From NCBI RefSeq assembly GCF_001676705.1, contig NZ_CP016170.1, forward strand, positions 3,534,001 through 3,598,000: a stretch of 64,000 nt of DNA, given 5' to 3'. Source of the DNA: Bordetella bronchialis. Its GTDB lineage: Bacteria; Pseudomonadota; Gammaproteobacteria; Burkholderiales; Burkholderiaceae_B. The notes below the pieces were generated by a model that was not told the DNA's origin, did not search any database, and worked only from the letters and a program-made list of their open reading frames with translations. The translations under genes were made by a program, and so were the position numbers. The stretch's first letter is position 1; the number at the start of each line of letters is the position of its first letter. This document shows positions 1-11,929 of this stretch, in pieces.

Positions 1-1
1 C

Positions 2-736
2 CGGCTGGCCGGCGGCGCCAAGGACGCCATTCCGATGTACTACACCGAAGGCGGCTGGCTGCACCTGGATGAAGCGCAACTGGTCGAAGAGGCCTTGCGG
101 GCGCAAGAGGCGGGCTTCGGCGGGACCAAGATCAAGGTGGGGCGGCCGCACGTAGCCGAGGACATGGAGCGCCTGTCCGCGGTGCGCGACGCGGTCGGGC
201 CCGGTTGGGAAGTCATGACCGACGCCAACCAGGGCTTCAACCTGGCCGAGGCGATACGGCGCGCCCGCTGCTTCGAGGCGCTGGACATCGCCTGGTTCGA
301 GGAACCCATCCATGCCGACGATGTCGACGCGCACCGCCGCCTTTGCGCATCGACCACGGTGCCCATCGCCATCGGCGAATCCCTGTACAGCGTTTCGCAA
401 TTCAAGGACTACCTGCAAAGCGGCGCGTGCACCATCGTGCAGGTCGATGTGGGCCGCATAGGCGGCATCACCCCGTGGCTGAAGGTGGCGCATATGGCCG
501 AGGCCTATAACGTCCCGGTGTGCCCGCACTTCCTGATGGAAATCCACGTCGGCCTGTGCTGCGCCGTGCCCAACAGCCGGTGGCTGGAATACATACCGCA
601 GCTCGATATGGTCACCGGCACGGGCATGCGCGTGGAGGGCGGCCGAGCCATTCCGTCGGCCGAGCCGGGGCTGGGCATAGATTGGGATTGGGACAAGCTG
701 GCGCGCCACCAGGTGCACCGCACGCAGCACTGCTGA
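2..736 (+). CDS. Mandelate racemase/muconate lactonizing enzyme family protein, C-terminal part (5' end outside window)
   Basis: The reading frame is open from the first bases, so the gene starts upstream of the window. The visible 244 residues or so are the enolase-superfamily barrel. In order one sees the K-x-K strand (TKIKVG), the metal ligands in TDANQGF and WFEEPI, then AIGES, and the C-terminal CPHFLMEIH with a histidine in the catalytic region. These residues fit abstraction of the proton alpha to a carboxylate from a sugar acid or hydroxy acid, with Mg2+. The exact substrate cannot be read from this fragment. It is followed convergently by a LysR gene 12 bases away. Family call is firm; an acid-sugar dehydratase is a reasonable guess only. 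Confidence 0.85.
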   Translation, partial: RLAGGAKDAIPMYYTEGGWLHLDEAQLVEEALRAQEAGFGGTKIKVGRPHVAEDMERLSAVRDAVGPGWEVMTDANQGFNLAEAIRRARCFEALDIAWFEEPIHADDVDAHRRLCASTTVPIAIGESLYSVSQFKDYLQSGACTIVQVDVGRIGGITPWLKVAHMAEAYNVPVCPHFLMEIHVGLCCAVPNSRWLEYIPQLDMVTGTGMRVEGGRAIPSAEPGLGIDWDWDKLARHQVHRTQHC

Positions 737-748
737 AGCCGTCAAGGC

Positions 749-1660
749 TCAAACATGGGACAGTCCCTTGATGGACGCGCGCAGGAACGCGATCAAGGCC
801 TGCCCCCCTTTCGCCAGTCCGCCGCGCCTGGGCCAGACCAGGCCGATATCCATCGTCGGCACGTCATCGACCAGGTCTCGGCGCAGGATGCGCCGCCCTT
901 CCAGGGACCACGGCCGGTACACCAGGTCCGACAATATGGTCACGCCCTGCTGCAGCGCGACCAGGCTGCGCACGGCCTCCGGCGAGCGGCTCTGGAAGCG
1001 CACGCGGGGCCGCAGCCCACGGCGGCCCCAGTACTTGCCCACCGTTTCGATGTGTTCGTCCATGTCCAGCAGCACATAGTCGGCTTGCGCCACATCGGCC
1101 AGGCTGACCTTGGGCGCATGCTGCAGGGGATGGTCGGGATGCGTCCACAAGCGGCGCGGCGACTTCAGCATCGTGTCGTATTGCAGCTCGTCGAATCGCG
1201 TCAGATTCGAGACGATGGCCAGCGCCAGGTCCAGGCGGCCCTCCAGCAGATCTTGCTCCACATCGGCGCGGTCGCGTTCGATGACATCCAGCCGTAGATT
1301 CGGAAAGCGCTGCCCGACCGCCGAGATGACCGCCGGCATCAGGTAGGCCGAGATGGTCTCCGTCACGCCCAGGCGCAGATGGCCGCGCAACTCGTCGCGC
1401 TCGGCCCGCATGTCCTCCATCGCGCGGGTGAAAGCGCCCGTCACGTTATGCGCGTGACGCGCGAAACGCTCCCCCGCTTCCGTCAGCCGCAGCCCCTTGG
1501 CATGCCGTTCGAACAGCGGCATGCCCACGCTCTGCTCCAGGTTGCGCAAGGCGATGGTGACCGAGGACTGCGACACATTGCAGCGCAGCGCCGCCTTGGA
1601 GACTTGCCCGGTCTCGGCCAGCGCCAGGAAGTATTCGAACTGCCGGAGAGTGATCTGCAT
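749..1660 (-). CDS. LysR family transcriptional regulator
   Basis: A 303-residue LysR protein. The N-terminal winged helix-turn-helix (MQITLRQFEYFLALAETGQVSKAALRCNVSQSSVTIALRNLE) is followed by a substrate-binding domain of usual length. The start at MQITLRQ was chosen because LysR proteins begin directly at the HTH; the upstream 22 residues of open frame look non-coding. It is divergent from the molybdopterin oxidoreductase gene across an AT-rich 174-bp gap, so it probably controls that gene and itself. The inducer is unknown. Confidence 0.9.
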   Translation of the reverse strand: MQITLRQFEYFLALAETGQVSKAALRCNVSQSSVTIALRNLEQSVGMPLFERHAKGLRLTEAGERFARHAHNVTGAFTRAMEDMRAERDELRGHLRLGVTETISAYLMPAVISAVGQRFPNLRLDVIERDRADVEQDLLEGRLDLALAIVSNLTRFDELQYDTMLKSPRRLWTHPDHPLQHAPKVSLADVAQADYVLLDMDEHIETVGKYWGRRGLRPRVRFQSRSPEAVRSLVALQQGVTILSDLVYRPWSLEGRRILRRDLVDDVPTMDIGLVWPRRGGLAKGGQALIAFLRASIKGLSHV

Positions 1661-1834
1661 GCCGTGTCCTTCACATGGCCGCCATGGGTAGCGGGAATCT
1701 GCCGTGCGCGAACCCGCGCCGGGCAATCAAAATCGATTTTTTATATATTGCGTTTTCAAAAATTTATATTAGCAATATTGTCGGCCGCGTCCTAGACTCT
1801 GCGCCACGTTCACGACACACAGTACGGGGATGTC
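1661..1834. promoter_or_regulatory. AT-rich divergent promoter region between LysR and the molybdoenzyme gene
   Basis: This 174-bp gap is strikingly AT-rich at 1728-1780 against a GC-rich background. It carries a spaced inverted repeat, ATATTGC at 1745-1751 and GCAATAT at 1772-1778. This is the expected place for LysR binding and for the promoters of both flanking genes. Assignment as LysR operator is inference. Confidence 0.45.
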
Positions 1835-4800
1835 TTGTTCAAGGAAAAACGCGGTTATTGCACGCTTTGCCGCTCCCGCTGCGGCACGCGCAATATCGTC
1901 CAGGACGACATGCTGGTTCGCGTGTCGCCAGACCCTGCCCACCCCACCGGCCAGGCGATGTGCATGAAAGGCCGCGCGGCGCCCGAACTGGTGCATAACC
2001 CCCATCGGGTGCTGTATCCGATGCGCCGCACCCGGCCCAAGGACGGCGGCGATCCCGGCTGGCGCCGCATAGGCTGGGACGAAGCCCTGGCCGAGATCGC
2101 CACGCGGCTCGACGCCGTCCGGCGCGAGAGCGGCCCCGAAGCCGTCGCCTTCGGCGTGACCACGCCCAGCGGCACGCCGCTCTCGGACAGCATCGACTGG
2201 ATCGAGCGATTCGTGCGCGGCTTCGGCAGCCCCAACATCTGCTACGCCACCGAGATCTGCAACTGGCACAAGGACTACGCCCACGCCTTCACCTTCGGTG
2301 TCGGCATGCCGGCGGCCGACTATGCCAACAGCGGGCTCATCATGCTGTGGGGCCACAACCCGGCCAATACCTGGCTGGCGCAGGCCCATGCCGTCGGCAC
2401 CGGCCGCGCGGCCGGCGCGCGGCTGCTCGTGGTGGATCCGCGCCGCACGGCGCTGGCCGCCCAGGCCGATGTCTGGCTGCAGGTGCGGCCCGGCACGGAT
2501 GCCGCGCTGGCCCTGGGACTGGCACATCTGCTGATCGAGCAGCGGGGCTATGACGGCACCTTCGTGCGCGAGTGGACCAATGCCCCGCTGCTGGTCCGCG
2601 CCGACACGGGCCGTTTCCTGCGCATGGACGAACTGGCGATGGCGCCCGCCGCGGGCCCGGACCTGTATGCCGCCTGGGACGAACATGCGCAGGCGCCCAC
2701 GGCCTATGACACCCGCCTGCCCGCGGCCGGTCAGGGCGGCGGGCGCTACGCCCTGCGCGGCGAGTACGACGTCACGCTGCGCGACGGCACGCGCGTGCGC
2801 TGCCGCCCGGTATTCCAGGCGCTGGCCGCGCGTTGCGCCGCCTACACGCCCGACCGCGTCGCCGGCATCACCGGCGTGCCGGCCGACCTGTTGCAGGCGG
2901 CCGCGCGCCTCATCGCCGAGGCGCCCAGCGTGGCCTATCACGCCTGGACCGGCATCGGCCAGCAAGGCAACGCCACGCAGACCGAACGCGCCGTCGCGGT
3001 GCTCTACGCCCTGACGGGAAGTTTCGACGCCCCGGGCGGAAACCGCATCTACCCGCGGCATCCGGTCGCGGCGGTCAACGGCATGGACTTGATCGCGCCG
3101 GCACAGCGGGACAAGGCGTTGGGGCTGGAGCAGCGTCCGCTGGGCCCGCCCGCGCAGGGATGGATCACCGCGCGCGATATGTATCGCGCCATCCTGGACG
3201 CGCAGCCCTATCGCGTGCGCGCCATGATGGCCTTCGGTACCAATCCCCTGGTGTCCCAGGGCGATGTGGAGATGGGCCGGGCGGCCCTGCAGGCCCTGGA
3301 GTTCCACGTGCACTGCGACATGTTCGAAACCCCGTCGGCCAGCTACGCCGACATCCTGCTGCCGGTCAACACCCCGTGGGAGCGCGAAGGCCTGCGCGTG
3401 GGCTTCGAGATCAGCCAGCAGGCCCAGGAACAGATCCAGCTGCGGCCACGCATGGTGGAGCCGCGCGGCGAGTCGCGCTCGGACAACGACATCGTCTTCG
3501 ACCTGGCCTGCCGCCTGGGCATGGCGGACGCTTTCTTCGGCGGCAGCCTGGAGCGCGGCTGGAACCACATGCTGGCGCCGCTGGGCATCACGGTCGCCGA
3601 CCTGCGGCGCGCCGAAGGCGGCATGCGCGTGCCCCTGGTGCACGAGGACCGCAAGTACACGCGCACCGGCTTCGCCACCGAAACGCGCCGTGTCGAGCTT
3701 TACTCGGAGCAGTTGCTGCGCCACGGCTACGACCCCCTGCCCGGCCACCGCGAGGCGGGGGAAGCGCCGCGCGACGCGGATGCGCCATACCCGCTGATCC
3801 TGACCAGCGCCAAGAGCGGCTATTACTGCCATAGCCAGCATCGCTCGCTGGTCTCCCTGCGCAAGCGCGATCCATTGCCCCGCATCGCCCTGCATCCCGC
3901 GCTGGCCGCCCGCCGCGGCATCGCCCAGGGCGACTGGGTACGCGTGCGCACCCGCGTGGGGCAGGCCCGCTTCGTCGCCGACCTGCAGCCGGACCTGCGC
4001 GAGGATGTCGTGGTCGCCGACTACGGCTGGTGGCAGGCCTGTCCCGAACTGGGCCAGGACGGCTATCCCGCACAGGGACCGGATAGCAGCAACTACAACG
4101 CGCTGATCGCGGCCGATGCGGCGGACCCCGTCAGCGGATCGGTACCCATGCGCGCCTTCGCCTGCGATATCGCGCGCGATGCGGCCAGCGATCCCGCGCG
4201 ACGTTCCTGGACCGGCGCGCGGCCCTTCCGCGTGGCCGCGCTCACGCCGCGCACCCAGGACGTGCTGGAAATTTCCTTCGTGCCGGTCGACGGCAAGGGG
4301 CTGCCGGACCCGCGGCCCGGCCAGCACATCACGCTGCACCTGGACCCGCCGCCGGCGGACGGCGCCGCGCCGGCGGCGCTGCCCGCCACGCGCGCGTATT
4401 CCCTGGTCGGCCCCGCGCACGACCCGCTGCGCGAGCGCTACACCATCGCGGTGCGGCGCCAGCAGGGCACGGCCCAGGACGGCACGGCATGGCGCGGCCG
4501 GATATCCGGCCACCTGCACACCCGCCTGAGGGTGGGCGATATCGTGAAGCTGGGCGCGCCTTCCGGCAACTTCGTCCTGCCGCTGCGTTGCCCGCAGCCG
4601 GTGGTCCTGTTCGCCGGCGGCATCGGCATCACGCCCTTCATGGCCTATCTGGAAACGCTGGCGGCGCAGTCGCTGGATTCCCGCAGAACCATGCCAGCCG
4701 TATGGCTGCACTACGCGAACCGGACCCCGGACAGCACCGCCTACGCGGACCGCATCGCGGAGCTGGCGACCCGCCTGCCGGACTTGCGTGTCCTGCACTA

Positions 4801-5275
4801 CTACAGCGATGCGCCCGGCATCGCCGGATCGGCCGGCCGCTTCGCCACGGCCGACGCCGTGCCCGATACATTGATCCAGGCGCGCGCGCGCTTCTATCTG
4901 TGCGGCCCCGCGCCCATGACGCAGGGCATCGCCGACGGCCTGCTGGCGCGCGGGGTACCGGCCTTCGACATCTTCAGCGAAGTGTTCCGCTCGCCGGCGC
5001 GCGTCGATATGGACCCGTCGCGCCAATACGCGGTACGCTTCGCGCGCTCGGGCACGGAAGCCACCTGGTCCGCGACGCGCGGCAGCGTGCTGGCCTTCGC
5101 GGAAAGCCTGGGCCTGGCGCTGCCCAGCGGCTGCCGGGTGGGCCAGTGCGAAAGCTGCGCCGTGCGCGTCGTACAGGGCCAGGTGCGCCACCTGCATGGC
5201 GCGGAACCGGAAGACCCGACGGTGTGCCTGACTTGCCAGGCCGTGCCCACGACCGACCTGGTCCTGGATGCCTGA
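1835..5275 (+). CDS. Molybdopterin oxidoreductase fused to FAD/NAD(P) reductase and C-terminal 2Fe-2S ferredoxin domain
   Basis: A single 1146-residue chain. Residues 1-60 hold the 4Fe-4S motif C-x2-C-x3-C with a fourth cysteine near residue 44 (YCTLCRSRCG ... MCMKG). Then comes the molybdopterin oxidoreductase core to about residue 570 and a dinucleotide-binding beta-barrel to about 770. Residues about 795-1045 form a ferredoxin-reductase module (FAD motif RAYSLVG, NAD-binding AGGIGITPF, CGPAPMT). The last 85 residues are a plant-type ferredoxin with C-x4-C-x2-C plus a distal Cys (GCRVGQCESC ... CLTC). Such a chain could pass electrons between NAD(P)H and the Mo cofactor without separate subunits. 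The start is TTG, preceded by a GGGGA Shine-Dalgarno; the ATG at 1830 is in another frame and an in-frame TAG lies at 1793. No Tat signal, so cytoplasmic. The substrate is not evident. Confidence 0.88.
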   Translation: MFKEKRGYCTLCRSRCGTRNIVQDDMLVRVSPDPAHPTGQAMCMKGRAAPELVHNPHRVLYPMRRTRPKDGGDPGWRRIGWDEALAEIATRLDAVRRESGPEAVAFGVTTPSGTPLSDSIDWIERFVRGFGSPNICYATEICNWHKDYAHAFTFGVGMPAADYANSGLIMLWGHNPANTWLAQAHAVGTGRAAGARLLVVDPRRTALAAQADVWLQVRPGTDAALALGLAHLLIEQRGYDGTFVREWTNAPLLVRADTGRFLRMDELAMAPAAGPDLYAAWDEHAQAPTAYDTRLPAAGQGGGRYALRGEYDVTLRDGTRVRCRPVFQALAARCAAYTPDRVAGITGVPADLLQAAARLIAEAPSVAYHAWTGIGQQGNATQTERAVAVLYALTGSFDAPGGNRIYPRHPVAAVNGMDLIAPAQRDKALGLEQRPLGPPAQGWITARDMYRAILDAQPYRVRAMMAFGTNPLVSQGDVEMGRAALQALEFHVHCDMFETPSASYADILLPVNTPWEREGLRVGFEISQQAQEQIQLRPRMVEPRGESRSDNDIVFDLACRLGMADAFFGGSLERGWNHMLAPLGITVADLRRAEGGMRVPLVHEDRKYTRTGFATETRRVELYSEQLLRHGYDPLPGHREAGEAPRDADAPYPLILTSAKSGYYCHSQHRSLVSLRKRDPLPRIALHPALAARRGIAQGDWVRVRTRVGQARFVADLQPDLREDVVVADYGWWQACPELGQDGYPAQGPDSSNYNALIAADAADPVSGSVPMRAFACDIARDAASDPARRSWTGARPFRVAALTPRTQDVLEISFVPVDGKGLPDPRPGQHITLHLDPPPADGAAPAALPATRAYSLVGPAHDPLRERYTIAVRRQQGTAQDGTAWRGRISGHLHTRLRVGDIVKLGAPSGNFVLPLRCPQPVVLFAGGIGITPFMAYLETLAAQSLDSRRTMPAVWLHYANRTPDSTAYADRIAELATRLPDLRVLHYYSDAPGIAGSAGRFATADAVPDTLIQARARFYLCGPAPMTQGIADGLLARGVPAFDIFSEVFRSPARVDMDPSRQYAVRFARSGTEATWSATRGSVLAFAESLGLALPSGCRVGQCESCAVRVVQGQVRHLHGAEPEDPTVCLTCQAVPTTDLVLDA

Positions 5276-5348
5276 GGCGCCGTCCCGACGCGCGCCAGGA
5301 ATGAACGTGTAGCTTTTTTTTGCCTAGACTCGACAAGGGGAAGAGAAA

Positions 5349-6797
5349 ATGAAAGCAGAATCCGTGCTGAAGACGCATCCGGCGTCCACCGAGCACGAAG
5401 GCGCGCTGGAGCGCATCGCGGCCGGGGTCACGCGCTGGTCCGAGAAGTGGTTTCCCGACGCCTATATCTTCGCGGTCATCGCCGTGGTGGTCGTCGCGCT
5501 GGGCGCCATGGCCATCGGCGCGCCCGCCAAAAGCGTCGGGCTGGCCTTCGGCGACGGCTTCTGGACATTGATACCGTTCACGATGCAGATGGCCATCGTG
5601 GCCATCTCCGGCTACGTCGTCGCGGCGTCGCCACCGGCGGCCCGGCTCATCGCCTGGCTGGCGCGCCATCCCCGGACGGGCCGCGGCGCCATCTGCTATG
5701 TGGCGCTCATCAGCATCCTGGCGTCCCTGTTGAACTAGGCCATCAGCCTGATCTTCAGCGGCCTGCTGGTACGGGCCCTGGCACGGCGCAAGGAATTGCG
5801 CATGGATTACCGCGCCGCCGGCGCGGCCGCCTACCTGGGCATGGGCGCCACCTGGGCCCTGGGGCTGAGCTCATCGGCGGCCCAGCTGCAGGCCAACCCG
5901 GCCAGCCTGCCCCCCGCGCTGCTGAAGATCACCGGTGTGATCCCCTTCACGGAAACCATTTTCCTGTGGCAATCCTTCGCCATCGCGGTGGTGCTGACCA
6001 TCGCGTCGATGATCGTCGCTTTCTACTCCGCGCCGCGCGGGGATAAAGCGGTGACGGCGGAAGACCTGGGCGTGGACCTGGGCGCCAGCGTCGAAAAGGT
6101 GGACCCGCCCTCCCGTCCGGGCGACTGGCTGGAATACAGCCCGCTGCTGACCATCCTGCTGGTCGCCCTGGGCGCCACCTGGATCTTCAACGAGTTCGCC
6201 ACCAAGGATCCCATCCTGGCGATCTCCAACCTGAACACCTACAACTTCGTGTTCCTGATGCTGGGCATGCTGCTGCATTGGCGGCCGCGCAGCTTCCTGA
6301 ACGCCATCGCCAAATCCGTACCGTCGGTCGGCGGCGTGCTGATCCAGTTTCCGCTGTACGGCGGCGTGGCCTACATCCTGACCAAGGCCGCCGGCGCGGA
6401 TGGCCACACGCTGGCGCACATGCTGTCGGAGTTCTTCGTCTCGGTGTCCTCGCACGCCTCCTTCCCCGCGCTGATGGGGGTCTATTCGGCGGTGCTGGGC
6501 TTTTTCGTACCTTCGGGCGGCGGCAAGTGGATCATCGAGGCTCCCTATGTGATGCAGGCCGCCAACGACCTGCATGTGCACCTGGGCTGGGCGGTCACGG
6601 TCTACAACGCGGCCGAAGCGCTGCCCAACCTGATCAACCCGTTCTGGATGTTGCCGCTATTGGGCGTACTGGGCGTGCGGGCCCGCGACGTGGTGGGCTT
6701 CACCTTCACGCAGCTGGTCGTGCACACCCCCATCGTCCTCGTCATGCTGTGGGCGCTGGCCGCGACGCTGGAATACAAACCGCCGGTCATGCCCTGA
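5349..6797 (+). pseudogene. Short-chain fatty acid transporter (AtoE/TIGR00366 family), interrupted by an in-frame TAG
   Basis: The frame encodes an AtoE-like membrane carrier of about 482 residues, with many hydrophobic helices and the family motifs SAHASFPALMGVYSAVLGFF-like and FVPSGGGKWIIEAPY. A single TAG at 5736-5738 interrupts it after ASLLN; reading continues in the same frame with AISLIFSGLLVRALARRKE. The family has a tryptophan here (LLNWAISLIFSGLL), so TGG to TAG by one G-to-A change explains it. The first part (5349-5738) would give only a 129-residue piece. A strong Shine-Dalgarno (AAGGGGAAGAG) precedes the ATG. It lies 73 bp behind the molybdoenzyme and may have shared its promoter. 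It is either a very recent pseudogene or a sequencing error. Confidence 0.85.
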
Positions 6798-6929
6798 CCC
6801 GCATGGCGCCACCGCGCCTGGCCGCCGCGCGTACGGCGCGGCGGTCCGGGGAATCCGGGCCCCGCGGGCGCCGGGGCAATGGCCCGGCCGGCCTGGCGGC
6901 CGACCCGCCCCGACCTCCCGCGTCGACAC

Positions 6930-6949
6930 GCGCGGCCACCCGGCCGCGC
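6930..6949. terminator. Hairpin terminator between convergent atoE-like gene and glpV-like gene
   Basis: A perfect 8-bp GC stem (GCGCGGCC / GGCCGCGC) with ACCC loop lies between two converging genes, about 10 bp past the stop of the minus-strand gene. There is no strong T-tract. Confidence 0.5.
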
Positions 6950-6957
6950 TTGCCGTT

Positions 6958-8688
<1,731 letters not shown>

Positions 8689-8814
8689 GACCTGTCTCCT
8701 CATAAGCCTTCCCGCTTTCGTGCTACGGACGCGGCCGGGGAAGGCGATGGCCGTGGTCCTCGAAACCGTGTACTTCCCCTTTCGGCGATAGGCGGCCGCC
8801 CGGGCGGCGCGCGC

Positions 8815-9123
8815 TCAGCCCTTGCGCATGATCCACGCCAGGATCAGCATCGACGCGACGAAACTGATCCATACCGACGGCGGCGTATCCAGGGAAAACC
8901 ACTGCATGAAACGCTCGCCCAGTCCCACAAAAGCCAGATTTATCCAGGCCGCGCACATCAGGCCGATGAACAGGCGATCCCCCCGCGTGGTGGCGATGGG
9001 CAGGAAACCCTTGCGCAACCGCGTCGGGGAACGCAGCTCCCACGCCGTCATGCCGGCCAGCATCAACACCACGCAGCCGAAGAACACGGCGACGGGCAGC
9101 GTCCATACCATCCAGTCGAACAT
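8815..9123 (-). CDS. glpU: DUF2160 small integral membrane protein (GlpU-like)
   Basis: A 102-residue protein with three or more hydrophobic segments (residues about 5-25, 50-70 and 83-98) and the conserved loop MTAWELRSPTRLRKGFLPIATTRGDRLFIGL. DUF2160 proteins are found almost only inside this type of ABC operon, between the permease and binding-protein genes, as here. Its molecular role is unknown; association with the permeases is inferred from constant gene order. Confidence 0.85.
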   Translation of the reverse strand: MFDWMVWTLPVAVFFGCVVLMLAGMTAWELRSPTRLRKGFLPIATTRGDRLFIGLMCAAWINLAFVGLGERFMQWFSLDTPPSVWISFVASMLILAWIMRKG

Positions 9124-9133
9124 GGCCTTTCCC

Positions 9134-9938
9134 CTATACCCGGCCCATGGCGAAGCCCTTGGCGATATACCGGCGCACGAACCAGATCACGATGGCGCCC
9201 GGCACGATGGTCAGCACGCCGGCAGCGGCCAGCACGCCCCAATCCATGCCCGCGGCCGAGACGGTGCGCGTCATGGTCGCCACGATGGGCTTGGCGTTCA
9301 CCGAGGTCAGCGTGCGCGCCAGCAGCAGCTCCACCCAGCTGAACATGAAGCAGAAGAACGCCGTCACGCCCACGCCGGCCTTGATCAGGGGCAGGAATAT
9401 GGTCAGGAAAAACCGCGGAAAGGAATAGCCGTCCACATAGGCGGTTTCGTCGATCTCGCGCGGCACGCCGGACATGAAACCTTCCAGTATCCACACGGCC
9501 AGCGGCACGTTGAACACCAGGTGCGCCAGCGCCACCGCGATGTGCGTGTCCATCAGGCCCAGCGACGTATACAGCTGGAAGAAGGGCAGCAGGAAGACGG
9601 CCGGCGGCGTCATCCGGTTGGTCAACAGCCAGAAGAACACATGCTTGTCGCCGATGAAGCTGTAGCGCGAGAACGCATAGGCCGCCGGCAGCGCCACGGC
9701 CAGCGAGATCGCCGTGTTGATGGCCACATAGATCAGCGAATTGATGTAGCCCGAATACCAGGCCGGGTCGGTAAAGATGGTCTGGTAATGCCGCAGCGTG
9801 AATTCGCGCGGCCACAGCGTCAGGGCGCCGACGATTTCGGTATTGGTCTTGAACGACATGTTCAGCATCCAGTACAGCGGCAGGATGGCGAACAGCAGGT
9901 AAAGGATCAGGAAGGCGCTGCGCCAGACGATGGGTTTT

Positions 9939-9946
<8 letters not shown>
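9134..9946 (-). CDS. glpQ: ABC transporter permease (GlpQ-like)
   Basis: A 270-residue inner-membrane permease of the MalG type with about six helices and an EAA loop (EIDETAYVDGYSFPRFFLTIFLPLIKAG) that docks the ATPases. The start MREKPIVW is preceded by AGGAGAACGCC; an upstream in-frame ATG has no better site. It overlaps the upstream permease gene end by 8 bases, indicating translational coupling in the operon. Confidence 0.88.
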
Positions 9947-10825
<879 letters not shown>

Positions 10826-10829
<4 letters not shown>

Positions 10830-11929
10830 CGGATCAGCTCCTCGTCGCGGTAAAAGCAGCTATGCGCGTTCAGCACGGAAAGCCACGCGGTGGTGCCGGC
10901 GGCCGCGGCGTCGCTATCCAGCGGCAGCCGGGCCCGCACGGGATGGCCTTCGAAATTGCCGGTCAGCAGCAGATAGGTGCCGACGTCCTGGATGCGGGTG
11001 ACGGCGACGGGCAAGGCGCCCGGCGTCCGCGGCGCGCACAGGCTGGCGAATTCAGGCCGTATGCCCAGCGTGAAGGTTCCCGCGGCCGCCAGCGCGGCGG
11101 CGGCGTCCGCGCTTTCCGTCGCCGGCGGCGTCCATCCCAGGTCGTGCGTGCCGACGTGCACGCTGCCTTGCTCCCAGCGCGCCGGCAGGAAGTTCATCCC
11201 CGGCGAGCCGATGAAGTGGCCGACGAAGGTATGGGCGGGCCGCAGGAACAGGTCGTCGGCCGTGCCCACCTGCATCACCTTGCCGCGCGACATCACGACG
11301 ACCTGGTCGGCGAAGGTCAGGGCCTCGGTCTGGTCGTGCGTAACGTAGATCAGCGTCAGCTTGAATTCCTGGTGGATCTCCTTCAGCTTGCGCCGCAGCG
11401 CCCACTTCAGGTGCGGATCGATCACGGTCAGCGGTTCGTCGAACAGGATGGCGGAGACGTCGCTGCGCACCAGCCCCCGGCCCAGGGATATCTTCTGCTT
11501 GGCGTCGGCCGCCAGCCCGCTGGCGCGCCGGTCCAGCACCGCGGAAAGTTCGAGCATCTCGGCGATGCGCCCTACCCGCTCGCGCACGCGCTGCGGCGGC
11601 ACGCCGCGGTTGCGCAGCGGAAAAGCCAGGTTCTCGGCCACCGTCATGGTGTCGTAGACGACGGGAAACTGGAATACCTGGGCGATGTTGCGCTGCTGGG
11701 GGCTGTGTTGCGTCACGTCGCGGCCGTCGAAAAGAATGTGGCCGCCGGAAGGCCGCAGCAGGCCGGACACGCAATTCAGCAGTGTCGTCTTGCCGCAGCC
11801 GGATGGCCCGAGCAGCGCATAGGCGCCGCCGTCCCGGAAGGTGTATTGCAAGGGCAGCAGGGCGTAGTCTTCTTCGCGGGCGGGATGGGCAACATAGGAA
11901 TGCGACAGGTCCAGCTCGATGCTCGCCAT
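10826..11929 (-). CDS. glpT: ABC transporter ATP-binding protein with degenerate signature motif (GlpT-like)
   Basis: A 367-residue MalK-type ATPase. Walker A is intact (GPSGCGKTT), the Q-loop region and Walker B are present (AILFDEPLTVID), and a C-terminal TOBE-like domain follows about residue 240. The usual LSGGQ signature is replaced by LAADAKQKISLGRGL, so one of the two composite ATP sites in the heterodimer with GlpS would be atypical. It overlaps both operon neighbours (4 bases with the permease, 1 base with the upstream ATPase). Confidence 0.87.

Noticed and set aside
1769..5197. Open frame of 1142 codons on the minus strand opposite the molybdoenzyme
   Set aside because: It is a GC-rich antisense shadow with low-complexity Arg/Gly/Ala composition and no family features; the plus-strand protein has all expected motifs.
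5796..6797. The second part of the atoE-like gene as an independent 333-residue transporter
   Set aside because: It begins inside a membrane protein, lacks a ribosome site and continues the upstream frame exactly; a truncated product could be made but would not be the family protein.
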